64,000 bases of DNA from Mycobacterium kansasii ATCC 12478 (GCF_000157895.3 NC_022663.1:4650001-4714000); one strand, 5' to 3'; positions 18,611 through 30,147 are shown, counted from the stretch's first letter. Notes: a model not told the origin generated them from the letters alone. Translations and numbers: made by a program.

Positions 18611-19195
18611 TTGCGGCTTGTTGATCGATGCTGCGTTGCAGTAGCTGCCGGCGCGGGGTTATTCGGCGCCGCGCTTGTGTTCAGTGCTGGTGCGCCGGCC
18701 GCTCCGTTGCCGACCGGCGGTCCGACGTGCCTGGAGCAGCTTGCCGCGCTCGGTTCCGCACCGCCGATGGCCGCAGCGCCGGTGGTGCTGCCCGGTCCGC
18801 CGGTAGCAGGAGCTGTGCCTCTCGCGCCCGTCGTGCCGGTGGTGCCGGCCGCGCCCGTGGTGCCGGTGGTGCCGGCCGCGCCCGTGGTGCCGGTGGTGCC
18901 GGCCGCGCCCGTGGTGCCGGTGGTGCCGGCTGCGCCGGTGGTGCCGGCCGGCGGGGCCGCTGCACCAGCCGACGCTGCCCCGGGTGCCGCTCCGATCGTG
19001 ATGGCGGCCGGCTCGGGTAAGGGCGCGCCGACAGATCCGGCCGCGCCGGCACCCGAACCGGTGGTACTGCCCGGCCCGCCGGCGCCGGTGGCAGCAGCGC
19101 TACCCCAGGCGCCCATCACGGCTGTTCTGGCGGGGTCGTCGACACCGCTTCCGGCTTGCGCGGCCGGTGCCGCACCAGGGCCCGCTGCGCAGTAA
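18611..19195 (+). CDS. Secreted Pro/Val/Ala-rich protein with nonapeptide repeats (194 aa)
   Basis: The N-terminus is a plausible signal peptide (MRLVDRCCVAVAAGAGLFGAA, AXA-like cleavage near APAAP). Then comes a short Cys-containing segment and at least four copies of the nonapeptide APVVPVVPA. The rest is Pro/Ala/Gly-rich with one further Cys near the end. Start: TTG at 18611 with GGAG at 18601-18604; a TTG six bases earlier overlaps the RBS spacing. I recognise no family. It probably lies in the periplasm or outer envelope as an extended low-complexity protein. Extra G+C at third positions fits real coding. Confidence 0.6.
   Translation: MRLVDRCCVAVAAGAGLFGAALVFSAGAPAAPLPTGGPTCLEQLAALGSAPPMAAAPVVLPGPPVAGAVPLAPVVPVVPAAPVVPVVPAAPVVPVVPAAPVVPVVPAAPVVPAGGAAAPADAAPGAAPIVMAAGSGKGAPTDPAAPAPEPVVLPGPPAPVAAALPQAPITAVLAGSSTPLPACAAGAAPGPAAQ
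18824..18931 (+). repeat. 27-bp tandem repeat, four copies, in the secreted protein gene
   Basis: Units begin at 18824, 18851, 18878 and 18905 and each encodes APVVPVVPA. They differ by only one or two bases, and a partial fifth unit runs to about 18949. The length keeps frame, so copy number could vary between strains. Confidence 0.9.
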
Positions 19196-19224
19196 CTTCG
19201 GCAGCTGCCGGCACCGGGCCCGTA

Positions 19225-20079
19225 TCAGGGGATCACCGGGTCCACTTCCTTTTCGTCTGCCGGAACCCCTTCCTGGACGATGACGGGGTCGCCGACGTTG
19301 ACCGTATTGAAGTACCACTCGGCGTCGGTGGGACTCAGGCTGATGCAGCCATGACTCACATTCTCAACCCCCATTGACCGGATCGCCCACGGGGCCGAAT
19401 GCACATAGAGGCCGCGGCTGGTGATCCGGACGGCGTAGTCCACCGGGAGCCGGTAACCGTCGGGGTCGTCGACGGGGATGCCGACCGAGCTCGAATCCAT
19501 AATCACCGTGCGATCTTTGGAGATCACGTGGTAGGTGCCGACGGGCGTCTCGAACTCGGGCCTGCCCATCGAGGCCGGCAGGACTCCTTCTTCTCCCCAA
19601 TGTGGCCGGTGGTGCGGCGTTGGTAGCGGCGGCGCCCCCGTTCCGGCCGGGACTCCATCGATGCTCACGGTGAAGGTGTGCTTCGCGATGTCGGCAACGC
19701 CCACGACGGCCGGACCCGTTTCGAAGTTCGTGCGCAGCCCGCCCACGGAGAGCGCCACGGTGCTGTGCGCTGGCCAGAACCGGTCGGGAACCCATTGCAC
19801 AACGTTGTCATCCAGCCACTCGAACTTGCCGGTACGGGCGGGCGCCGATCTCACGTCGATCGCGCGCTCCACCGCCTGCCGATCGGCGACGGGGTGGCCG
19901 AACGTGATCACCACCGGATGCGCCACCCCCACCACCGCGCCGCGCATCGGCAAGACGGCGGCGATGCCGACGCTGTCGCCCGCGCTGTTCACCGCCATCA
20001 GCGTTACGCCGGTTCGCCCGGCGAACACTGTCACGGTGATGCTGATTACCACCAGAAGAGACCGTATTGCCGCCCGCAT
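19225..20079 (-). CDS. L,D-transpeptidase, LdtA/YkuD type (284 aa)
   Basis: Makes 3-3 cross-links in peptidoglycan outside the membrane. A hydrophobic N-terminal segment (about residues 7-30) can serve as signal or anchor. An Ig-like domain (MRGAVVGVAHPVVITFGHPV) is followed by the YkuD catalytic domain with the active-site motif SHGCISLSP near residue 243. Sequence order matches mycobacterial LdtA (Rv0116c), but with an extra Pro/His-rich stretch (PPLPTPHHRPHWGEEG) in the middle. It is inserted here between Rv3243c- and Rv3242c-like genes, convergent with the repeat-rich gene. Confidence 0.88.
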   Translation of the reverse strand: MRAAIRSLLVVISITVTVFAGRTGVTLMAVNSAGDSVGIAAVLPMRGAVVGVAHPVVITFGHPVADRQAVERAIDVRSAPARTGKFEWLDDNVVQWVPDRFWPAHSTVALSVGGLRTNFETGPAVVGVADIAKHTFTVSIDGVPAGTGAPPLPTPHHRPHWGEEGVLPASMGRPEFETPVGTYHVISKDRTVIMDSSSVGIPVDDPDGYRLPVDYAVRITSRGLYVHSAPWAIRSMGVENVSHGCISLSPTDAEWYFNTVNVGDPVIVQEGVPADEKEVDPVIP

Positions 20080-20250
20080 CGCTCTCGCCGGACACCTTTC
20101 GGATCGGTAATCAGTTGTTGTCGCTGGTCGATGGTATGGCCGCGTCGGCGGGTGAATGTGACAGCGCGCCTTCGCATGTCGGTCAGGTTTTGGTTACAGG
20201 TAGGTCTCCACTCGGCACGGTTTGTCGGTCCTCACCGCCACACTGACACC
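20080..20250. other. Intergenic region between ldt and comF-like gene
   Basis: The region is divergently flanked, 171 bases long, and should hold two promoters. I can see no clear operator palindrome or RBS for the GTG-started comF-like gene. Confidence 0.4.
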
Positions 20251-20883
20251 GTGCTCGACCTAGTCCTGCCGCTGCAATGCGGCGGCTGCGGTGCGCCGGC
20301 GACCCGGTGGTGCACCGGCTGCTCCGCGGAGCTCTTGGTGGCGGCCGATCAACCCCACGTCGTGAACCCGCGGGTGGACCCCCGGGTCCCGGTGTTCGCG
20401 CTCGGGCGCTACGCCGGCGCCCGTCGTCAGGCGATCCTGGCCATGAAGGAGCACGGTCGCCGCGACCTTGTCGTACCGCTGGCGCGGGCACTGGCCGTCG
20501 GTATCCACCGCCTGCTGTCCTGGGGGGTCGTCGATGCCCCACTGACCCTGGTGCCCGCGCCCACTCGGCGTTCGGCGGCGCGTCGGCGCGGGGGCGACCC
20601 GGTGACCCGCATTGCCACTGCGGCGGTGGCCGCCCATCCCGGGATCACGGTCGTCGAGGCGTTACGACTGAAGGGGCTGGTCCGCGACTCGGTCGGTCTG
20701 GGCACGTCGGCGCGCGAGCGCAACCTCGCCGGCCGAGTGCTGCTGCGAGGCCGGCGCCTGTGCGCCGAAGTCGTGATCGTCGACGATGTCGTCACCACCG
20801 GGGCGACTGCGCGGGAGTCGGTCCGGGCCCTGCGGGCCGCCGGAGTACGGGTGGCCGCTGTGTTGGCGATCGCGGCGGCATGA
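20251..20883 (+). CDS. ComF-family phosphoribosyltransferase-like protein (210 aa)
   Basis: Rv3242c-type protein. An N-terminal cysteine cluster (CGGCG, then CTGC) forms a probable zinc knuckle. The C-terminal PRPP-binding motif VVIVDDVVTTGATARES defines the phosphoribosyltransferase fold. ComF relatives act in DNA uptake in some bacteria; the substrate in mycobacteria is unknown. The GTG at 20251 places the cysteine knuckle about ten residues from the start, as in relatives. Confidence 0.85.
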   Translation: MLDLVLPLQCGGCGAPATRWCTGCSAELLVAADQPHVVNPRVDPRVPVFALGRYAGARRQAILAMKEHGRRDLVVPLARALAVGIHRLLSWGVVDAPLTLVPAPTRRSAARRRGGDPVTRIATAAVAAHPGITVVEALRLKGLVRDSVGLGTSARERNLAGRVLLRGRRLCAEVVIVDDVVTTGATARESVRALRAAGVRVAAVLAIAAA

Positions 20884-21238
20884 CAAGCTTTCGCCGGTCT
20901 CCTGCCCCCGCGAAACGTCCGGCATAAGAACTCGGCAAAAGGCTGGCCGATTCGCTGGCACCGTGGGGTGAACACAGGCTAACGTCGAGATCAGATTCAG
21001 GCTTACCGGCAAGGCTCACGGTCGCGATACCCAGGTTTCCAAGGTTTTCCAGGTCCAAGACAGGTCCAAGACAGGTCCAAGCACTAACTGCGGTAGGAGG
21101 TGAGTAATCGGCACCTTGCTCCGGCGGGCAGCCTGCGGCGGTGACTTCACGAAATCCGCTCCAACCCCCGTCGGCGCGTAATCGAAGGCCCGGCACGCAG
21201 GGCGCGTGCGACGTGAAAAGAGAAACGAGTTGTCACGA
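20884..21238. other. 355-base leader region of the hibernation factor gene
   Basis: No gene is supported. Three tandem copies of an 11-base unit (CAGGTCCAAGA-like) lie at 21050-21081. An AGGAGG-like sequence at about 21096 precedes no useful frame. The region is long for this genome and probably holds the regulated promoter of the gene at 21239. Confidence 0.5.
21050..21081 (+). repeat. 11-bp direct repeat, three copies
   Basis: The core AGGTCCAAG recurs at 11-base spacing, close to one helical turn, which would place repeated protein contacts on one DNA face. A related CCAAGG lies just upstream. Confidence 0.7.
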
Positions 21239-21928
21239 ATGTCAAGGCTCACCGTGGATTCCGACCAGATTGTGGATCAGGCGCCGGCCGAAACCGATGA
21301 ACAGGCGGAACCGCAAGCGACCGCCGAGATTGTGTTCAAAGGCCGCAATGTCGAGATTCCCGACCACTTCCGCATCTACGTTTCGCAGAAGCTCGCTCGC
21401 TTGGAACGTTTCGACCGGACCATCTACCTGTTCGACGTCGAACTCGACCATGAACGCAACCGTCGCCAACGCAAATCCTGTCAGCGAGTGGAGGTCACCG
21501 CTCGCGGCCGGGGACCCGTTGTCCGCGGCGAGGCCTGCGCCGACAGCTTCTACGCGGCCCTCGAGTCCGCCGTTGGCAAACTGGAGAACCGGCTGCGCCG
21601 CAGCAAAGACCGCCGCAAAGTTCACTACGGCGACAAGACGCCCGTGTCACTGGCCGAGGCCACCGCGGCGGCCCCGCCACCGGAAAGGGCCTTCGACGCG
21701 GAGCCGGCCGAGCCGCACGAGCATGACGGCGCCGAACTGGACCACGAACCGGGACGTATCGTCCGCGTCAAGGAACACCCGGCCAAGCCGATGTCGGTAG
21801 ACGACGCGCTCTACGAGATGGAGCTCGTCGGACACGACTTCTTCTTGTTCTTCGACAAGGAGACCGAGCGGCCCACCGTCGTCTACCGCCGGCACGCCTA
21901 CGACTATGGCTTGATCCGGCTGGCTTGA
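21239..21928 (+). CDS. hpf: Long-form ribosome hibernation promoting factor (229 aa)
   Basis: Binds the 30S decoding region and promotes inactive ribosome dimers under stress; by position the Rv3241c orthologue. The N-terminal RaiA/HPF domain includes FKGRNVEIPDHFRIYVSQKLARLERFD and the basic RLRRSKDRRKVHYG. The C-terminal domain has VDDALYEMELVGHDFFLFFDKETERPTVVYRRHAYDYGLI, typical of long HPF. The ATG at 21239 is chosen; a GTG at 21206 and a TTG at 21230 are in frame. The last codons belong to a tandem 14-bp repeat. Confidence 0.93.
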   Translation: MSRLTVDSDQIVDQAPAETDEQAEPQATAEIVFKGRNVEIPDHFRIYVSQKLARLERFDRTIYLFDVELDHERNRRQRKSCQRVEVTARGRGPVVRGEACADSFYAALESAVGKLENRLRRSKDRRKVHYGDKTPVSLAEATAAAPPPERAFDAEPAEPHEHDGAELDHEPGRIVRVKEHPAKPMSVDDALYEMELVGHDFFLFFDKETERPTVVYRRHAYDYGLIRLA

Positions 21929-21977
21929 TCCGGCTGGCTTGATCCGGCTGGCTTGATCCGGCTGGCTTGATCCGGCT
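21908..21977 (+). repeat. 14-bp tandem repeat, five copies, spanning the hpf stop codon
   Basis: The unit GGCTTGATCCGGCT occurs five times without interruption, starting inside the last codons of hpf (Gly-Leu-Ile-Arg-Leu-Ala-stop) and continuing downstream. The four extra units are non-coding. It is a minisatellite in the hpf-secA1 gap. Confidence 0.95.
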
Positions 21978-22083
21978 GGCACGAGGATCGGCGGCCAATA
22001 CCACGGCGTCACCTACGATGGGAGTCGCCTAATCGAAGAAGACTCCTACCCACAGGGGAACATCCCAAAAAGGGGACAACACC

Positions 22084-24932
<2,849 letters not shown>

Positions 24933-24936
<4 letters not shown>

Positions 24937-25853
24937 CTGGCCAGCGCGCTTTTCAGGAAGCCCAGCTGGTCGGCCAGCGCCTGCCGCTGCCAATGACCTT
25001 CATAGACGTCGAAGTGATCGACCGGGTACTCGCGCAGTTGCCCCAGCGGTCCCGCTTTCCTGGCGGTCCGCCGGGCCGCGGCCGCGGGTGCGACCCGGTC
25101 ATTGGTGCCCAGCTGCACCAGGATCGGTGATCGCAGCCGCCGCGCGAAACCGGTGGCCCGGTTGAATCCGATCTCCAGCGCCGTACGCGCGCACACCTCG
25201 TTTCGCCAGGTCGGGCCGGCCATCGAGGTATATGCCTCCGCGGCGCCGGGGGTGCTGATGATCGCGACCGATCCGGGTCGGGCCACCACCGGAATCCGGT
25301 GCGGCGCACGGTTGGTGAGGGCACGGGTGCTGTCCCGCAAGCCGTGCGCGGCGGTGCGCATCAGTTGACCCGGGCCGGCGTAACGGACCAGCTGCACCAG
25401 GGCGGCCAGTCCGTCGGTGGCCGGGGTCATCGACACCGCTGCGGCGATGCGGGGGTCCTGCGCGGCGACCGCGACGACGTGGCCCCCGGAATAGGACGTG
25501 CCCCACACCGCGATCCTGGCCGGGTCCACGCCGGGCAGCTGCCGGGCGGCCGCGATCGCCGCGTGGTAGTCCTGGCGTTGCCGCCGAAACGAAACATGTT
25601 GGCGGGGACTGCCTTCCGAGTCGCCGAAGCCGCGATAGTCGAACACCACCGCGTCGATGCCGGCATCGGCGAATGCCTCGGCGTAGTCGAGCAGGCCGGT
25701 GTCGCGGGTGCCGGCGAAACCGTGCGCCATGACGATGGCGGGCCGGCCGGACGGACCCGTCATCCCCTCCGAGCGGGCCGGAATATGCCAGGCGGCGCAG
25801 CTGACGCCGTGGCTGGGGAAGGTGAGGTTCTTCATGTCGTGCGGCTCGATCAC
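24933..25853 (-). CDS. Alpha/beta hydrolase, dienelactone/acetyl-xylan-esterase-like (306 aa)
   Basis: The serine hydrolase fold is shown by the oxyanion HGFAGT, the nucleophile elbow GTSYSGG, an acid in LGTNDRVAP and a His near the end (PVDHFDVYEG). The GTG start at 25853 overlaps the stop of the upstream monooxygenase by three bases (GTGA); an internal ATG at 25835 (MKNLTFPSHG) is the alternative. Coupling with a Baeyer-Villiger-type enzyme suggests it hydrolyses the ester or lactone product. That pairing is inference. Confidence 0.85.
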
Positions 25854-27334
25854 GAAGCAAGCCGGGCGGCCTGGTGGACGGAGAACTCGAGGGCCGGATC
25901 CGTCACCGGACCCCGGCGCAGCCGCTCGACATCCTTCTCGTAGGCCATCTGGACCGTCCAGGGACCGCTGGTGCCGCCGCGCGGGAACTTCGCGATCGCG
26001 CGTTGGACGTAACCCGAACTCATGTCCAGCAGCGGCACCCGCTGCATGTGCGGATCACGCAGCACCGGTTCGACGGTGTGGTAGCCGTGTGCGTCCATGT
26101 GGTCGAGCAGTCGGCAGAAGTGCTCGCAGACCAGGTCCACCTTCAGCGTCCAGGAGATATTGGTGTAGCCGAGTGCGAACACGAGGTTGGGCACCCCGCT
26201 GAGCATCATCGACTTGTACACCGTGGTGTCGGGCAGGTTCACGGGCTGACCGTCGACGTCGAGCTGGATCTTTCCGAACGGCAGCATGTTGAGGCCGGTC
26301 GCGGTGACGATGATGTCGGCGGCCAACTCCTGACCCGATTCCAGCAGGATGCCGGTCTCGGTGAACCGCTCGATCCGGTCGGTGACCACCGAAGCCTGCC
26401 CGGCCGAGATCGCCTTGAACAGGTCGCCGTCGGGCACCATGCACAGCCGCTGATCCCACGGGTTGTAATGCGGTGTGAAGTGGGTGTCGACGTCGAAGTC
26501 CTTGGGCAGTTGCCGGCGCACGTTGGCGATCAGCAGCCTGCGCATCAACTTGGGGGCGCGCTGGCAGGCCTGGTAGATGCCGCGGTTGAGCATGACGTTC
26601 TTGCGCCGGGTGATCCGGTGGGCGCGCCGGGGGCCGACCACCTTGTTCAGCACGTTGGCGATCGCGTCCTCCGCGGGTATCGAGAACACGTAGCTGGGCG
26701 AGCGTTGCAGCATGGTGATATGCGCGGCCTTGCCGGCCATCGAGGGGATCAGGGTGACGGCGGTGGCGCCGCTGCCGATGACGACGACGCGCTTGCCCGT
26801 GTAGTCGAGATCCTCCGGCCAGTGCTGAGGGTGGATGAGCTGGCCGCCGAAATCCTCGACGCCCTGGAATTCGGGAGTGAAGCCGGCGTCGTAGTCGTAG
26901 TAACCGGTGCCCAGAAACAGGAATCGCGCGCTGAATTGCACCGTCTCGTCGCTGCCCGAATGGCGGGCGGTGACCGTCCACAGCCCCTCCGGCGAGGAGA
27001 ACTGCGCACCGAGCACCCGGTAGCCGAAACGGATGTGCTCCTCGAGCCGGTTCTCGGTGACGGTCTGGCGCAGGTAGTCCATGATGATGTGCCCGTCGGC
27101 GATCGCCTTGCGGTGTATCCACGGCTTGAATCCGTAGCCGAAGCTGGGCATGTCGGAGTCGGACCGGATGCCCGGGTACCGGAACAGGCTCCACGTGCCG
27201 CCGATCGACTCGCGACCTTCCAGGACCGCGAACGTGGTGCCGGGCCGGTAGGTCTTGAGGTGGTATGCGGCGCCGATACCGGAGATACCGGCACCCACGA
27301 TCAGGACGTCGAAGTGTGTGGTGGTGGTGGTCAT
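25850..27334 (-). CDS. Flavin-containing (Baeyer-Villiger-type) monooxygenase, EthA/MymA-like (494 aa)
   Basis: FAD- and NADPH-dependent monooxygenase. The FAD loop GAGISGIGAAYHL at the N-terminus, the NADPH loop VIGSGATAVTL near residue 190, the sequence FRYPGIRSDSD, and FLGTGYYDYD resemble EthA and MymA of M. tuberculosis. The exact BVMO fingerprint was not fully checked. The ATG at 27334 (MTTTTTHFDV) is preferred to one at 27370. It is divergent from a PucR-type regulator and followed by a coupled hydrolase, so ketone-to-ester-to-acid degradation is a reasonable model. Confidence 0.88.
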   Translation of the reverse strand: MTTTTTHFDVLIVGAGISGIGAAYHLKTYRPGTTFAVLEGRESIGGTWSLFRYPGIRSDSDMPSFGYGFKPWIHRKAIADGHIIMDYLRQTVTENRLEEHIRFGYRVLGAQFSSPEGLWTVTARHSGSDETVQFSARFLFLGTGYYDYDAGFTPEFQGVEDFGGQLIHPQHWPEDLDYTGKRVVVIGSGATAVTLIPSMAGKAAHITMLQRSPSYVFSIPAEDAIANVLNKVVGPRRAHRITRRKNVMLNRGIYQACQRAPKLMRRLLIANVRRQLPKDFDVDTHFTPHYNPWDQRLCMVPDGDLFKAISAGQASVVTDRIERFTETGILLESGQELAADIIVTATGLNMLPFGKIQLDVDGQPVNLPDTTVYKSMMLSGVPNLVFALGYTNISWTLKVDLVCEHFCRLLDHMDAHGYHTVEPVLRDPHMQRVPLLDMSSGYVQRAIAKFPRGGTSGPWTVQMAYEKDVERLRRGPVTDPALEFSVHQAARLAS

Positions 27335-27428
27335 CGGGGGGCTCCTATCGCAGTTGACGACGCGATTCACGGTAGGGCCGCGACCCGGCAGTCACCATGT
27401 GCGTTCGTCGCTACTTTTGGTGTGCATA

Positions 27429-27442
27429 TGTGCGATGGCACA
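27429..27442. promoter_or_regulatory. Small inverted repeat between monooxygenase operon and PucR gene
   Basis: TGTGC-GATG-GCACA is perfect over five bases each side, eight bases before the regulator ATG; a further GTGTGC at 27420 also pairs with GCACAC. It is a candidate operator in the 116-base divergent region. Confidence 0.35.
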
Positions 27443-27450
27443 CTTACAAA

Positions 27451-28698
27451 ATGGCTGGGATTTCGGTGCCACCGGCGGTGGTCGAGCTCGTCGGTGAGGT
27501 CGCCGATCTGATGCTGAACGACATCGATCACCTCGTCGCCGAGATGGATGCCGCCGTGGTCGAGATCGCACCCGTGATGGGGGCCGATGCCGCGATAGCC
27601 GCGGAGATGTCGGCAAGCAACCGCGCCAACGCCGTGCGCCTGCTCACCGCACTTGCCCGACGCGACGGCAGGGGCGCACCGGCCGACGTGCCGCCCGAGG
27701 CGCTGGACGTGGTGCGCACCGTGGTGCGTCGCGGCATCGACCTGGATGTCATCTTCCAGGCGTATCGGCGCGGACAGAATGTCGCTTGGCAGCGCTTCAT
27801 GGTCTACGCCGCTCAGGTCGTCGCGCCCGGCCCGGAACTCGTGGCGCTGCTGGAGGTGACCTCACAGCTGATGTTCTCCTACGTCGACCAGGTGATAGGC
27901 CGCGTCATCGCCGACGCACAACACGAGCGTGAGGAACTCCTCGGGGGCGCGATGGCACGGCGTACCGAGACGGTCCGCTTGATCCTCGACGGTGCGCCGA
28001 TCGATCGCCGCCGCGCCAGTGAGCGCCTGGGGTACGAACTCGACCGTCGACACACGGCGCTGGTGCTGTGGGCAGAACCCCGCGGCGAAATCCAGGGCGT
28101 ATTGGAGTCCGCCGCAACCCTGCTGGCGCGGGCCGCCCGGGCGCGGCCGCCGCTGACGCTGCCGTCGGGAACCGCGACCTTGTGGGCGTGGCTGGGCACC
28201 AACGCAACCCCTGCCATGGACGCGTTACGCGACGCGATTCGCTCGGCGGATCCCACTGTCCGGGTCGCGGTGGGCCCCACGCAACCCGGAATCACCGGAT
28301 TTCGCCGGTCACACGCCGCGGCGCTGGTCATCCAGCGGCTGCTCGGCGGCCACCCCGGAGGTGAGCGCATCGCGTTCCACCGGGACCTCGAAGTCACCGC
28401 GTTGGCTGCCCAAAACCAGGACCAGGCAGCCGAATTCGTGGCCACTACACTGGGCCCGCTCGCGGCGGACACCCCCGGTGCGGCTCGGCTGCGTGAGACC
28501 TTGCGGGTGTTCCTCGACGAAGCCGAGAACGCGCCGCGCGCCGGAATTCGTCTGCATACTCACCGCAATACGGTCCTGCAGCGGGTCGCGCGCGCGACCG
28601 AACTGCTCGGCCACCATCCCGGCGAGCGCCGGCTCGCCGTCGAACTGGCTCTCGAACTCACCCACCACATCGGCCCGCGGGTACTGGCCAGGCCCTGA
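27451..28698 (+). CDS. PucR/CdaR-type transcriptional regulator (415 aa)
   Basis: The N-terminal helical sensor-like domain (EVADLMLNDIDHLVAEMD) is followed by a GGDEF-like/CdaR middle region. The C-terminal PucR helix-turn-helix has LRETLRVFLDEAENAPRAGIRLHTHRNTVLQRVARATELLG. The ATG at 27451 (MAGISVPPAV) is chosen over an upstream start at 27397. It is transcribed away from the monooxygenase/hydrolase pair and most likely controls it. Confidence 0.82.
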   Translation: MAGISVPPAVVELVGEVADLMLNDIDHLVAEMDAAVVEIAPVMGADAAIAAEMSASNRANAVRLLTALARRDGRGAPADVPPEALDVVRTVVRRGIDLDVIFQAYRRGQNVAWQRFMVYAAQVVAPGPELVALLEVTSQLMFSYVDQVIGRVIADAQHEREELLGGAMARRTETVRLILDGAPIDRRRASERLGYELDRRHTALVLWAEPRGEIQGVLESAATLLARAARARPPLTLPSGTATLWAWLGTNATPAMDALRDAIRSADPTVRVAVGPTQPGITGFRRSHAAALVIQRLLGGHPGGERIAFHRDLEVTALAAQNQDQAAEFVATTLGPLAADTPGAARLRETLRVFLDEAENAPRAGIRLHTHRNTVLQRVARATELLGHHPGERRLAVELALELTHHIGPRVLARP

Positions 28699-28813
28699 TC
28701 CGTCCGCAGAGCTGTCGACTGATGTAGCGAGTCGACAAAACCGGGTTAGATCGTCGCGCTCCTGATTACGATGCAGTGGGTCCTGGGCCGCGCGGCTGGC
28801 GAGAGGTCAGACG

Positions 28814-29224
28814 ATGAGCGCCACATCGAGTTCGCCGGTCGACAAGGTTCGTGCCCGCCACCGCACTGCGCCCGGCGACAAGCAGGTGCGAACATACTTT
28901 CTGGCCAAAGAACGCCAGGGTTTTGCGCCGCTGACCAGCCGCCGCCAGCCCTCATCGGCCGCGGTACTGCTGGTGGCGTCATTCGGCGCCTTCCTTGCTT
29001 TCCTCGACTCTTTCCTCGACTCGACCATCGTCAACATCGCGTTCCCGGACATCCAGAGGTCTTTCCCGACCTACGACCTCGGCGGCTTGTCCTGGATCCT
29101 CAACGGTTACAACATCGTCTTTGCGGCGTTCCTGGTGGCGGCAGGGAGGCTGGCGGACTTGCTCGGCCGCAAGCGGACGTTCGAGTTCGGCGTGGCGCTG
29201 TTCACCATCGCGTCCGTATTGTGA
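28814..29224 (+). pseudogene. Truncated MFS transporter (N-terminal 136 aa), probable Rv3239c-like remnant
   Basis: The first two to three helices of a DHA2-type major facilitator are readable: a soluble N-tail, FGAFLAFLDSFLDSTIVNIAFPDIQ, then GYNIVFAAFLVAAGRLADLLGRKRTFEFGVALFTIASVL. It stops at a TGA exactly where helix 3 should continue, and no later MFS sequence follows. The position between secA1 and mddA is that of Rv3239c, a large MFS fusion, so this looks like a deletion remnant. Start ATG at 28814. Confidence 0.75.
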
Positions 29225-29535
29225 GGCCGGGCGCGATGCTGCTCGCGAAGCACTGCCGCAGATCATGGCACTGTTGAATCGTTAGTCCGCAGCGGTGAAA
29301 ACCCGCTCCCGGGTAATGGGTCGCGTCCGAACGGCGGTGGGGTTTACTGACAAATGATTCGGACCAGTCATCTGAGAATCCGGAGGTCAGCGATCGGCCA
29401 GTGGCTGGCGGCATCCGCAAGCGAGACCGCGGACTCAGGAGGCGCCGGAGACCGATCCGGACTCGGCAGAGATGTGGACTCGACGCCGCGCGGCTGGGCC
29501 GTCGCGTGACCCGACCGCTCACCGAGGAGGACGAC
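29225..29535. other. 311-base region with deletion scar
   Basis: Right after the MFS truncation a short frame (to 29285) reads EAGRDAAREALPQIMALLNR, possibly the tail of another lost gene. No further gene is supported. GAGGAGG at 29524-29530 is the RBS of the next gene. Confidence 0.45.
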
Positions 29536-30147
29536 ATGGCGGAGCCCCTACTTCTGGACGAATTTCTGCCCACGTACGACCACGTCGTCTCCGTCTCCCA
29601 GGTGCTCCGAGCCCCTCCCGAGAAGGTGTTCGAGGCTGCCACGAACCTGGACTTGTACCGGCTTCCGCTGGTGCATCTGCTGATCGCGGCCCGCGGCCTG
29701 CCCGCGCGGCTCGCCGATGCCCGTGCCCGGCGCCGCGGCGAGTCCGTGGCGGCGGAGCCGCCGACATTTCGGGTGCGGGACCTTCCGGCGCGCGGATGGA
29801 TCCTGCTGGGCGAGTGGCCCGGCACCGAGCTGGTTCTCGGAACCGTCACCAAGCCGTGGCAGCCGCTCGGCGGTGAGCCGGAACGGCCGGTGACCGCAGA
29901 CAGCTTCGCCGGTTTCGCCGAGCCCGGCTTCGCCAAACTTGCCGAGACCACCCGGGTGACTCCCTTTGGCGCCCACGCGTGCATCCTCACCCTCGAGACC
30001 AGGGTGGTGTCGACCGACGAGGCCAGCCGGCGTCGGTTCCAGCGTTACTGGAGGGCAACCGGCCCGTTCATCGGGTGGATCCGGCCCGCCGTGATGCGTG
30101 CTCTCGACCGGCAGCTGGGGCGTTCGCCCTCACCGAACCCGGGGTGA
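29536..30147 (+). CDS. SRPBCC/START-like hypothetical protein (203 aa)
   Basis: The opening DHVVSVSQVLRAPPEKVFEAATNLDLYRLPLVHLLIAARG has the shape of a SRPBCC ligand-binding fold (strand, helix with PxxVFxAxT). The C-terminal helix RRRFQRYWRATGPFIGWIRPAVMRALDRQ also fits. Ligand and role are unknown. The ATG follows GAGGAGG at a five-base spacing. Downstream is another orphan gene on the same strand after 100 bases. Confidence 0.65.
   Translation: MAEPLLLDEFLPTYDHVVSVSQVLRAPPEKVFEAATNLDLYRLPLVHLLIAARGLPARLADARARRRGESVAAEPPTFRVRDLPARGWILLGEWPGTELVLGTVTKPWQPLGGEPERPVTADSFAGFAEPGFAKLAETTRVTPFGAHACILTLETRVVSTDEASRRRFQRYWRATGPFIGWIRPAVMRALDRQLGRSPSPNPG

Noticed and set aside
18824..18931. Tandem repeat as a CRISPR array
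   Set aside because: Units are contiguous without spacers and encode an in-frame peptide repeat.
21908..21977. 14-bp repeat as a CRISPR array or transposon end
   Set aside because: No spacers, too short a unit, and the first copy is coding.
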